From the NCBI GenBank assembly GCA_951217055.1, contig OX578277.1:10872834-10936833 (forward strand): DNA of 64,000 bases, given 5' to 3'. Under the pieces are notes generated by a model. The model had not been told where the DNA came from, did not search any database, and saw only the letters and a program-made list of their open reading frames with translations. Shown in pieces: positions 12,601 through 25,386 of this stretch. How positions within the stretch are numbered: position 1 is the stretch's first letter; every line of letters begins with the position of its first letter. The DNA comes from Gerris lacustris. Taxonomy: Eukaryota; Arthropoda; Insecta; Hemiptera; Gerridae. Made by a program: the position numbers and the translations under genes.

Positions 12601-15600
12601 CTTGGTTCAATACTTGTTTATGTCACCTTTTCTTAAGCAGCCCCTGCATGATCAAAACATCGCGTCAAGCAATAGTGTCAAGCATGATTGAGGAACCCGT
12701 TTGATGCTTGAGTCAAGCCTTGACAGAGATTGATGGAAAGTTTGAATGAGTCAAGCGGCTTGACGGAGCGCTTGATAGTCTAGAACAATTTTGATCAAGC
12801 ATTCCGTCAATCACCTGCTCGACCTCCCCAAATCCTGATTCGAAACCATGGTATCTACACAATACTGATTTATTACAGTCCAGGAGGAGCAGTTCAATAG
12901 TCCAAAACTTCGCAACAAATGAGTGTTGATGAAAAGATTGATGGGATGCTTAGTGCGCCCCCAAGGCGGCTTGAAGGTCGTGTCAATCAGCTTGACACGA
13001 TGTTTTGACCAAGTGGCTTGACCGTGTAGGGGCTGCTTTAGTCTATCCCAATTTACAACACTAATTCTTTTCATAAATTAATATGTTCCCTGTTGAATTT
13101 TTAGGTACTTCTTTAGATTGTTACTCCCCTACATTGTTTTAGAATAACATGAATTTGACTAAATAACTACTAAGAAAAAGGGATGTTTAGTCTAATGTAC
13201 TTTGGGATAAAGGAATATCCCACTTCTGTTTTGATAAGGGACGTAACAATCTAAAGAAGAACATTCTGTACACCTTCTTTAGATAGTTACTCCCCTGTGT
13301 TTTATTATAAGGGGAGTAACAATCTAAAGAAGTGCCAATTATTCCAACATTCGAGACACCTTTCATGATCTCTTTAAACTTTGTACAGCCACCTCCATTT
13401 TAGATATATACCTAAAACCAAAGCCATAAGCACATAACTTCTTATTAGAAGTGTACCTTCAAACCATTTTATCTGCACCAACCCCCTTCTTAGATTTATA
13501 CCTTCTAACCATCCAAACCTGCATCCTCAATATTTTAAGATCCACGCATCCAAACCACGCCACTTATGCTGTCCCCCTTCCTTCCACTTTTCTTTCACTT
13601 GCACTGACCTTGTAGTTCTATAACTCCAAACCACCCACCTTCATCCCTACTTAGATCTGTATCCCCTAATCACCCTATCTGACAAAAAAAATAAATAAAT
13701 AAATAAAATAAAAAACCAACCTGAAAATACCCATCGATAACAAGAGTATCATAAGGTATCGTCTTGTCACAAACAGGACAAGTCCATGTTGGCCTCTTCT
13801 CATTCATTTGAAGGTAGAGAGATGCATCGAAGCACTGAAGATGTGAACATAGAAGAGATCTAGCTGGACTTGACATCTTCATCTTACCCAGAGGACATAG
13901 TAGTGACACTCTAAGACTTGTAGTTGCTATTTCACAGTCGTTATCAGTCTTGTTAAACTTTTCTTTAACTGTAAAGTAAAAAAAAGCAATGATGAAACAA
14001 CCAAATTGAAACAAGCAGGTGTAGATGTCGATTTAGTTGATAGCATCCAGTAAGAATGACTGTTAAAAGATGATAGCATCGTTTTTAGGTTTCTGTACGA
14101 AATACGAAAAGAAACCTTAAATAATGGCTCTGCCTGCCTGTCTGTCTGTCCGTTGGCATGTTTAAATTCATAAACTACTATAGCTAGGAACATGAAATTC
14201 GGCACACAGGTGCATCTTGGCATTTGTGACAACTGTACACTTTTTGTAGTTTTCACGCTTAATATTTTCAAGATGACAACCAATATGGCGGCCGACTAAA
14301 AAAGTTTTTTTTTCACCATGATATGTTATACATCAATTTAAAGGTCTTGAAGTGTAGAAAAAGAGTATGTAACTATTGAAATTTCACACTTAATATTTTC
14401 AAGATGGCGGCCGATATGGCGGGCGACTAAAAAAATAGTTATTTATGTAACTAGGCACCAAAATGAAATTTTACTGAGGAGTGATTAGATTAGCCTCTGA
14501 GCCGAAGGCGAGGGACAGACTATGATAATTAAGCAGTAAATAAACGAGGCAGAAATGTTTCCTTTGCTGCCTTGTAGCATACAATATTTTATCTACGGAC
14601 AGCAGAAAAATGAAACTGCTAAAATACCATCTTTATTAGTATAACATAGTTAATTACTATGTTATATTAATATGATAATAACATATGTATTAAATAAAAT
14701 AAATGTTCATAAAAAAAATCAAATAAGAAGCTTGGGAATAATAAAAATAAGTGAATTGCAAACTGAATCTATTATAACAAAATACAAAACACACGTTTAT
14801 AACACACAAAACTTATAGTCCGCCGCAAACTCTGTGGAAAATACAACTTCAAATCTGTCTGCAGCGGACTGGATCTGTCTGCAGCGGACTAGATCTGTCT
14901 GCAGCGGACTGGATCTGTCCGCCAAGGACAGTCGCCTTCTGTTTGACCAGTTTAATGCAATTTTACAGACCACAGAGTCCGCCGTGGACCAAAGAGTTGT
15001 TTGTGCAGACAGTCCACTTCCTGTGTGACTGGGCCTGATACCCCCTTACAAACAACAACTTAAAATGAAAAACATCTATTTTGTCGAAATCTGATAGTGT
15101 GCTTTCTATAAAAGATAACAATGTAAGGACTTACAATAATGAAACAAAAAAACATGTTTATACATGCTACTTTGCTCTATACAACACAAACTCAAAACCT
15201 TGAATTAAAGATTAAAAATGCAATCAAATTATACTTAAGAGTAAAACTGCATTTATAGGATGATAAGTGGATCAAGTCAAGATTTTTTTTTTTTTTTTTT
15301 TTTCTTTATTTGGCATTGGCTTTACACCATACAACCATAATTGTCTTAGTTGTTAACAATATTAAATGTTAATTTTCCCTTTCTTCAAAAATGTAGATAA
15401 TTCTGCGTATACTCTTAAATTTTTGCTCCTGAAGAGAGATTTGTAGTCCACGGGTCTCACAATGCTTTTAGGTATGTTGTCGAGAAGTAGTTTTCTATTA
15501 TCCTTAAATTTTTTACACTTCATAATAATGTGCTCCAAGTCAAGATTCATTATTATTTGTAAATAAATATTTTTAAAATAATAAATGTAAGAATACTTAC

Positions 15601-18600
15601 TGAGTCCTCTTGTGCAGTCGGAGACACGAACCCCTTTACTTTTAAGCCTTTTAAATAGATCATCTGCCGATAATTTCCTGACTAAATGCAGCACCAAGAC
15701 ATAACCATTTGAATAATCAGGACTCCAGGACACCTAGAACAGGACAGTTTATAGTTTACTTAAGGTGGCATTCATTCTTTTTTTAAGCGAAAGATTATGA
15801 TGTAGTGATAGATGCCTAACTCTAAATTTTATTTAAGTTTTTTGGTACTGGTAAATTAATTATTGGATGCAGAACCAGTTTGTCAATATTGTTTTAAGCA
15901 AATGGCACTTGACAAGTCACTTTAAAGACTATCATAGCTTACATTAAACATGACACTAAACACTTATACAGGGGAGGGAAAACTATTACTGATAAGAATA
16001 ATATGATAACTGGTGAAATGTTGCCACACTCTCCTCAGACAAGTGGTGTCACAGAAAAAATAATTTCTCCCTCAAATTTTTAATCTATATCTAGTGGCTA
16101 ATGATTCACATTATAAGCAGCTCTCTTAAATAGGTTGTTGAAAAACCATAGGATTCACAAATTTTCAAATATAGTCTCCTCTAGAGGTGGTTAGTCACAA
16201 TTTTAATCCCCTCTAGTCACCTCTGGAAGGAGGTTTCCTCAGCTTCAACACAGCCAAAATTAACTGTCGCTGACAATTCTGAAATGATATGAAGTTAGTA
16301 GTATTGATTGAGATTTTATGGTATTTACTCATAGTGAAGGTAGATAAGAAAAGAAAACACTTTTACTTGCTCAATAATTTTATTGTCAAACCATAAATGT
16401 GTAAGTGAAATAAGTAAAATAAATGTGTGTAAGTCAAAATATATTTATGGTTTGACAATAAAATTATTGAGCAAGTAAAAGTGTTTTCTTTTCTTATCTA
16501 CCTTCACTATCTGAAATGATAGCCGGAGAAGGCAGGAAGGTTGCTAAAATAGTGTTGAAGGACTCCACGTCGGTAAGCAGTATCACAGAAAGAATTCCAT
16601 CTTTCTGTAATTGTTTTTGATTTTGAAGTGGGTAAATTTTGAGTTGACACATTTTGCATCTTTATTTTTAAACCCCTAAAGGTTGAACCCAAATTGAGCT
16701 CGAGGGCTCATGTTCTAAACCCGAGGACATAGACTACTTGGGTGAGACCTATTGTGGATACCCCGGCTTCATCCTGTATTTAAGGCTCTACCGCTCTTTG
16801 AGGTTAGAAAAATCATTAAATTGGAAATTTTATTGGTTCTAAGCAAGATATCAAAAATCTAATCACAGGCTTCATTCCTAATTTTAATTATGCACAATTT
16901 GAGCCCTATTTTAACTTCCTATGATAAATAGTACAGGCGCCATTTTAATACAACGATAAAACTCGTTGTATTAAAATGGCGCCTGTACTATTTATCATAG
17001 GAAGTTGAAAAAGGGCTCAAATTGTGCAGAATTAAAATTAGGAATGAAGCCTGTGATTAGATTTTTGATATCTTGCTTAGAACCAGTATAATTTTAATTT
17101 TACTGTTTTTCCTAACCTCAAAGGGCGGTAGAGCCTTAAGCACAGGGCAGGAGGTAGTGATGGGCATAAACGATTAAAATAATCGTTTTATCGATTATAC
17201 AACAATAATCGAATGATCGTAATCGTTTATTTATAATCGGTATATGAGACCGATTATTTGAACACTCAAAGTAAGTTCAACACAATTAGATTATTATTCG
17301 AAAACGTTCTCATAGTCGATTGATCGGCCCAGGGTCTGATCACTTGTAATAAAAATTCTAATCAACGCTCGTTCACTGAATATCATTTATTCTTGAATCA
17401 GACGCTCGGAATCGAAATGTCGGCGCTTGCATTTCGATCTTTTCATAATCGGATGCCAAGGACTAGTGCCCAACCCAGTTACTAGTTACCGATACCAAAC
17501 ACTGTAATTTGGAATCGGAATGCTGCGGCCTCGAATTGTTTCCATAATTATGAAGACAATTCGAAATACGAGGTTCTTTCCATGGTCGTCCAATTTTAAT
17601 TCGGATACGAAGTTATAGTTTTCAGAGCTCAAACGTTTATTCAAGATAAGAGGAGAGTTGTTCTTGTTACAGCTTTAAAATCTGTGCCATGGCCATAAGG
17701 AGGAGTGTACCATGTGTTCTTTCCATTTATTATTTTTATAAAATATTTTAATTTTTTAATGAATTCACAATACAGGCTTAAAATAAATATTGATTTCAAA
17801 ACACATATCAATTATCCAATAAAATCTAGTAAATCTCTCTTTTCCTTAAAAACCTCAATATAATAAGTTCATAGGTGTAACAATTCGGTTAACCCCCTCT
17901 GTCTTGAATTAAATAAAATAGTTATTCCTATACCTATATTTAAGGGTTAAGAAGAATATGAAGAATTGATTATGAGTAGCAGTTTAAAGACTTTTCGTTA
18001 TCGTGTCGTTTGCCAACAAAGCGTGGGTTTCTGCTGCCAGCAGGCCACTAAGTTCCCCGTATTTTAGGTATCGCAACTATTTTTCTCCCCTTTTATCTTT
18101 CCTTCAACCCTCTCCTACAATAAATAATCGATTGTAAAATCATTCGATTATACAAATAATCGATTTTAAATAATCGATTGATTGAAAAAAAATATTGATT
18201 ATGCCCATCTCTAGCAAGAGGGCATCAGCCATTATACACATTCTCTTTATATGATGATCAGTGTCAAACGTGTCCCACCTTCGTGCGATTCCAACCATCA
18301 TCAGGTATAAGAATAATGAATTTGGTCTCAAGCAAGAGTTTAGCAAATACCCTAACCACACACACCCTACTCGGATCCCCTTTTATTGCATTTTACACGG
18401 CTTAATAATAAACTAAGTAAGTTGAACATTACCTTAATATGGTTAGCTTCAAACGGGCAAAGTTTACACAGAGGGCTAATATTCACCGGACGAGGGGGTC
18501 TCTTTGGTTCAACTCCGGGCCTATTTGTCGGAATAGGATTCTGAAATAAACAAAATATATAATAGTTTTAAAACAATCCATAACAAAAATAAAATCATAA

Positions 18601-21600
18601 TTAGGAAAAGTTTTTTGATAATTCTCATGTCTACAGCATTTAAAATTATCAGATTGAACTTGAATCCAGGGAATATTTGGTGAAAATAAATATGCCGTCT
18701 TTTCAATCAACCATCCCACACGCTTTATAAGAAGAAAGGAAACAACACATAATAAAACATTTTATTTAAGTTCTTATTATATTTCCCTAAACTATATACA
18801 GTAGAACCTCGTTTACACGACCCTCAATAACACGACAATTACAAGTGCAATTTTCAAATCCCCTTGAGATTGCCATAACACATAATGTTAAATTAACCCT
18901 CTATAACGCGACTATTATTATCCTAACAACCTCAATAACACTGATTTTTTCCAATTCACAACGTAACTCAGAACCTCTATAACAAAAGTCGTTTTGAGAA
19001 GTCAACCTCTATAAAGCGTCTCTATACAGGAATGGGTCGACCTTAAACAAGTCTTGACTCGAAAACCCCACCCATTAACCTCGATAACACGACTGATAGC
19101 CAAAAATAACCTTCATAACACAACCCTCAACAAAAAGAGCAGCTCGATAACAAGAGTGTTTCCCTAATCCCCTTGAGACACTTCTTATCGAGGTTCTACT
19201 GTATTAACTACTTTTTAAAAATATTTTTATGTTCATTTCTATGAATCCACAACAGGCTCCTAAACATATTAAAAAGGAAACCAGATTTAAAGACTAAACA
19301 GTCAATGAAGGTAATAAAATTAAGCACAAAATAAATATCTTAGATAAATTAAAAGGAGGCATACCAGCTATATATTATTTGTTCTAAATATTAGAAAAAA
19401 AATGTTTTAATCTAATTGAGTAATTGTGTTTATTTACCTAATCCATGTTATGCATTTCCCTTACATTTAATGACTTCTTTGTTCAGCGTCAAATTTCCAA
19501 TAAGAACCCGAATTATTGCGGTTTCGTTCGGGGAAAACTTTTTTGCTTTTTACAAGAATTGGTTGAGATCCTGTCCAAATAATTTCACGCCTGGTAACAT
19601 TCAATCCACCATAATTCAAAAACTAGTCCATTGATCTCACACTTTAATTATACCATTGGAAAGCTTATGAAAAGCAGAAGTTTTTCCTGAATTCGCCACA
19701 CTTCTAACATCCCTCAATTAAGAGAACAAAGCTCTGGAATTTCATGGTCAAATTTTTAAAAAAATCAAAATTTTTAAATGTAACAAAGACCTAAAAGATG
19801 CATAGCAGCTGATAATTTGAAAATCAATAAGTCATTCTGAAAGGATTTTAAAATTGTCTTTTTTTAAATTGCTCTTTAAAATTGTTCCTTAGCCCAATTT
19901 CTCTATCTCATTTAGTTTTTGAGATATTATGCAATTTTTCAAAATTTTCGTGAACCACTCTGATAAAAAGAAATAAATAGATTTCTCGAAAACTATTGAG
20001 AAATGGACATACGACATTTTTTGTTGCATTTGACCCATAGAATCCACCAGTTTCGTTAGGACATTTTATCGCGGGTCACCCTGTATATACTCTTGAAATA
20101 GCTGGTTTTTTTTAATTATTGAGGTAAAATTTAAGTAGTAAAAAAGCAATTTTTTTTTCACTCGTGTATAATATGCACCCTGATATTGGAAGGAAAAAAT
20201 TGCATATTATATGTGAGATTTTACGGGACATATTAAAAATATAACACTAACATTTTTGCTTTAAGATGAACTATAATAATCCCTAAGCCCCTGAATCCAC
20301 TCCTATTCACCTCTATCCACCCATAACACCATTTTAAATACATTTACAGAATAATAATATACCATATAAATAAACAGATATTGCGGATCAGTTCTACTAA
20401 ATGTCTAAATGTCTTTAAGATAGTGGCTGTCTTTAACGAGAAAACATTTTGACATTATTTCTGAAGGCTGGCAGGGATTATTCGGCCATTATTAAAAGAA
20501 TATCAGAGATATCCCTGAAAATAGCATCTTTTAGAGGTTTAAGACAAAGAAAATAAGATTCATTGATGTTGGTAAATTCCTTGCACATCCTAAGATTTAG
20601 ATACTATATGTATACTTACTGGGAGAGTTGCTTGTTTGCCGTTAACCTTAACACTAATACCGGGAGGGAAGACATCTTCTTGTTCAGACGTAGTTTCAAG
20701 CAAACAGAATCTTAATTGGATCTGAAAAAATTCACATAACATTAAATTCACAATTTTGGTACCTAAATTTTACAATTGTTCAAAACTTCATGTTGTACAA
20801 GAGGTTTTTTTTTTGTAATAGCTTGTAATATGGATGGGCCATTTCATAAACCTCAGGCTCTATTTGACAAAAAATAAATTTGCCCAATTATTTTTAATAA
20901 AAGTTTTTTGAACCCTTCAAACTATCCAGCATTTGTTCCAAGAAGTATCACAAGAGCCCTGAATTTTCCAGACTGTTTGGTTGTTTTTTAATATATTACA
21001 ACCAGAGAAAAAACCATACCCTACAAGTAACATAACAGATGATATTTTGAATTTGAAAGTAATAAACTAAATGCTAATCCGCATCTGGAGCCTTAAAAAT
21101 ATAGGTAACATCGAGGACAAATACATATGAAAATAGTAATCATATTTTTGTCTTGGCTGATAGCCAGTCAAAAACCACTTGCCCACTGGTTGATAGAGAG
21201 CAACTGAATATCACAGTTATTTTCAAGGAGGGAGGGGGGCAACTTACAAACATCCTCCTACCTTCTTTACAACTGTCTCAGACTCCAAGTAATATCTTGG
21301 ACAAATCCCAGGGACAGCTACATTGTATGCATTGTCTTTCATGATTTTCAATTTTTGCTTCCGAGCTTACCGAAGGTAACGGAAGCTATGTGATCGTTCT
21401 GAAGAACTAAATATTTCTAGGTCTCCGATTTCAAAAATTCCAAGACGGAAATCCGTTTGAGACATCAGGGATCATTTCTGGTTCCGTGTCTGTCTGTCAT
21501 TCAATTTTTGCAAACCAATGTATCTTAAAAACTAAACGTCCCATTTTAATGAAATTTGGGTGGTAGGTCATGAGTAGCCCATTGTTAGTCCCATATAAGT

Positions 21601-24600
21601 TTCAACTTTCTACGCTCATTTGTTTCTCTTCCATATGCGCTCAAACATACATTAATTTACACCTATAGCTTCAAAAGTACTTAGCTTAAAAAAAACAGGG
21701 GAAACTATTAAACAAATTAGACAATAATGGCTTGTAAAAGCATAAAATCAAAAATTACGTGATAGCATGCGAGGAAGTTATGTCCCACACAATTGGCAGT
21801 CTATTTTTATTAATGAATATATCTATTCAATGAAATTCAAATGGTTTTAATCAGAACCCCCTGGTATTTAATTTTTTGTGGCTGATGACACCGTTTTAAA
21901 CAAAATGGAAAAAAAAACAGTTAAATTTTTCTATCTCATGCTGTAAATTAAAAATAATATACAGCTTGCATAGGGGAGATCGGGGAACGTTTTCATAAAG
22001 TGTAAGTAGGCATTCAGCTTCTAAAAACACACTGTTATATCATTAAAGCGCTGGTGTATCTGTGACATGATAAACTTGAACAGGGCCATCTCTCAACAAA
22101 GTTAAGTGTGCGTGTCAGGCATTCACTGTTAGGAAAGGAGCATGAAAAACAAAATTTTGCAAAAAAAAAAAAAAAAAACGTTTTTTTGTTATCATTTTGC
22201 CAAACATATGTTAACAGCTAAGCCTATTTTATAACATATTTAGTTTTGGTTATAACAGATTTAGATTTACTGGGACTAGTAAAGGTTCTATATATGTTCC
22301 CAATTCATCACTAGGAGTTGAGTGCAAAAAGTCAGGAAGTTATATTTTTGGTTGACGCCTATTGGGGTTAGTTGGCATAACAAGCACGAGGAATGAGCCA
22401 ACTTTACCTCGCATCAATATTTTCTGGGCAACTGGATTTTTCTTTGACAGACTTCTCGTCTTGCTTATGCCAACTTGCCTTGGCAGAGTTTCACTTGTCT
22501 ACTTCAACCAAATTTTTGCTTTGTGGCATTACAATCTACTTTTTAATGGAGCCTAGTACTAGCAGTTTCCTATGGTGCAGTCTTTTTTTTAATCAAGGGA
22601 GTTGTAGAAATAAAATATTGCTACACACAAGTTAAATTACTCCCTTATCTGCTTGGGAATATCTCATATATAGACACATATCTAATTACGTCTGAAGTGG
22701 TTGGGACAGAATAGAATAAATATTAAATATCCACATATAAAATAATAATAAGTAAATAACTACCTGAACAGGATACTCATTCTTGCCACTTCCGACATCT
22801 CTATTTGATGCTACTGCCGATGCCTGCTGAGGACTTAAGTAAAATATGAAACTAGATTCGTGCCCTCGAGGCGTGGAATTCCCTGATATACTACCAGCTA
22901 AAAAATAATATAAAACATTTCAAATTAGCTACAAAATACATCAAAATTGAGAAAATAGAGACATTAGATGCACCTCCTTCTCAATTATAGTCCATAATAG
23001 AATAAACACAAAATTATTTAAGAAATAGGCAAAAGAGAAGTCTTCAGTGAATCAGGGGTGCCCACAAGGGTGTTTGATGACGCAACTTGCGTCATTAGAA
23101 CTTTTGGTGGGGAATCCAATTTAGAGGCATTTTTCAGAATTGGGGGGGATTTTTTAAATATTCCAAGTGACAGACAGTTTTGGAGAAAATTTGCGCCATG
23201 GGCCTTGGGGGGGATGGGCATCCATGCAGTGAATCAAATTTCTGAAATTATTTTGGTGTTAGGGCACAAACAGTGCGAGGATCTCTTTATTGAGTCAATG
23301 TGATACCTAAATACTTCTTGATATATGTCACCGTCTTGATAACTACATTGTTAAATAATAGTAATGGAGATAAGAGATTACTCGATAACTCACCTAGGGA
23401 AGAAGGTTTGATGAGTTCTGACAGAACGTCATAGAACGGAAGTCTCTTTATATTGACATCCGGGTGTATAACCTGCTGAGGGAATTGCATAGGTAACGAT
23501 GGAGTAGGGGGTACTTTCGCCTGCTGGTATCCATACATGGAACCATACACATTCTGTCGACTCTGAAAACATTTCAAATATTGTAAATGAGAATCAACCT
23601 GAAAATATATAAATGAATAAGAACAAAAAATACAAAAATGCAGGATAATTTAGATGACATTAGCTCTAACAATCTCTAAATCTAAATCATCCGCCCATGA
23701 AAGACAAAATAACAAAAAATGGTAGATTATCCATAAAAGTACACTTTAGGATTATAATTCAAAGAATCTCACTTACAGTGGATTCCTTGGTAAGATCTAG
23801 ATTAATCCATGTCTAGTTGCTAATAACTCACATCAGGAGCAACTCCCTTGCGAATGATCTCTGTAATGAGTTGGAAACCAAGGGATTCACACAATCTCAT
23901 ACAGTGGATTCCTTAGTAAGATCTAGATTATTCCATGTCTAGTTACTAATAACTCACATCATGAGCAACTCCCTTGAGAATGATCTCTGTAATGTGTTGG
24001 ACACCAATGGATTCACACAATCTCATACAGTGGATTCCTTAATAAGATCTAGATTATTCCATGTCTAGTTACTAATAACTCACATCATGAGCAACTCCCT
24101 TGAGAATGATCTCTGTAATGAGTTGGAAACCAAGGGATTCACACAATCTCATACAGTGGATTCCTTAATAAGATCTAGATTATTCCATGTCTAGTTGCTA
24201 ATAACTCACATCATGAGCAACTCCCTTGAGAATGATCTCTGTAATGTGTTGGACACCAAGGGATTCACACAATCTCATACAGTGGATTCCTTAGTAAGAT
24301 CTAGATTAATCCATGTCTAGTTGCTAATAACTCACATCAGGAGCAACTCCCTTGCGAATGATCTCTGTAATGAGTTGGAAACCAAGGGATTCACACAATC
24401 TCATACAGTGGATTCCTTAATAAGATCTAGATTATTCCATGTCTAGTTGCTAATAACTCACATCATGAGCAACTCCCTTGAGAATGATCTCTGTAATGTG
24501 TTGGACACCAAGGGATTCACACAATCTCATACAGTGGATTCCTTAATAAGATCTAGATTATTCCATGTCTAGTTACTAATAACTCACATCATGAGCAACT

Positions 24601-24876
24601 CCCTTGAGAATGATCTCTGTAATGAGTTGGAAACCAAGGGATTCACACAATCTCATACAATGGATTCCTTAGTAAGATCTAGATTAATCCATGTCTAGTT
24701 GCAAGAGACTCATATCACGAACAACTCCGTCAAGAATAATTCCTGCACCAGGTTGTTAGGAACCATGGCATTCACAAATTCTCCAACATAATAATACTCT
24801 CTAGAGGTGTTTAGACATTACCACATTTAACAACCTTTAGTAGATCCTCTTCTCTGGAAGATTGAGACTTTTTTTA

Positions 24877-24909
<33 letters not shown>

Positions 24910-25351
24910 TGCTGATAGTCCATGAGATAGTGTGCAAAAAAGTGTCTGACTAACATCAAGTCAATCTTTTAGCACCTTTTAAGAATATGTGGTCGGCTAA
25001 GTTCGTCTACGGGACATAGCTTGGCAATAGGCTTGCCAAGCTATGTTTGAGCATTAGGTTTGAAAAAAAAAAAAAAAAACGGTGGAGAGCAGCCATGTCT
25101 CACCAATTATGGTGGACAATGTGATTTTCATGATCCTGAGTACAGAATTAGTTAGTAGACCAAAAATCAAGTTGATGTTATTTTCACACTTGATAGGTTA
25201 GTTATTCAAATATTACTAAAAATTGATGTGGTCACCTGTCAACGGACAAACTAACATCAATTTGATTTTCGGTCTGTTAACTAATTCTGTACTCAGGATC
25301 ATGAAAATCACATTGTCCACCATAATTGGTGAGACATGGACGCTCTCCGCC

Positions 25352-25386
<35 letters not shown>

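Noticed and set aside
23018..23303. Overlapping opposite-strand frames between PIAS exons 4 and 5
   Set aside because: No family similarity; lies in an intron with no splice support.
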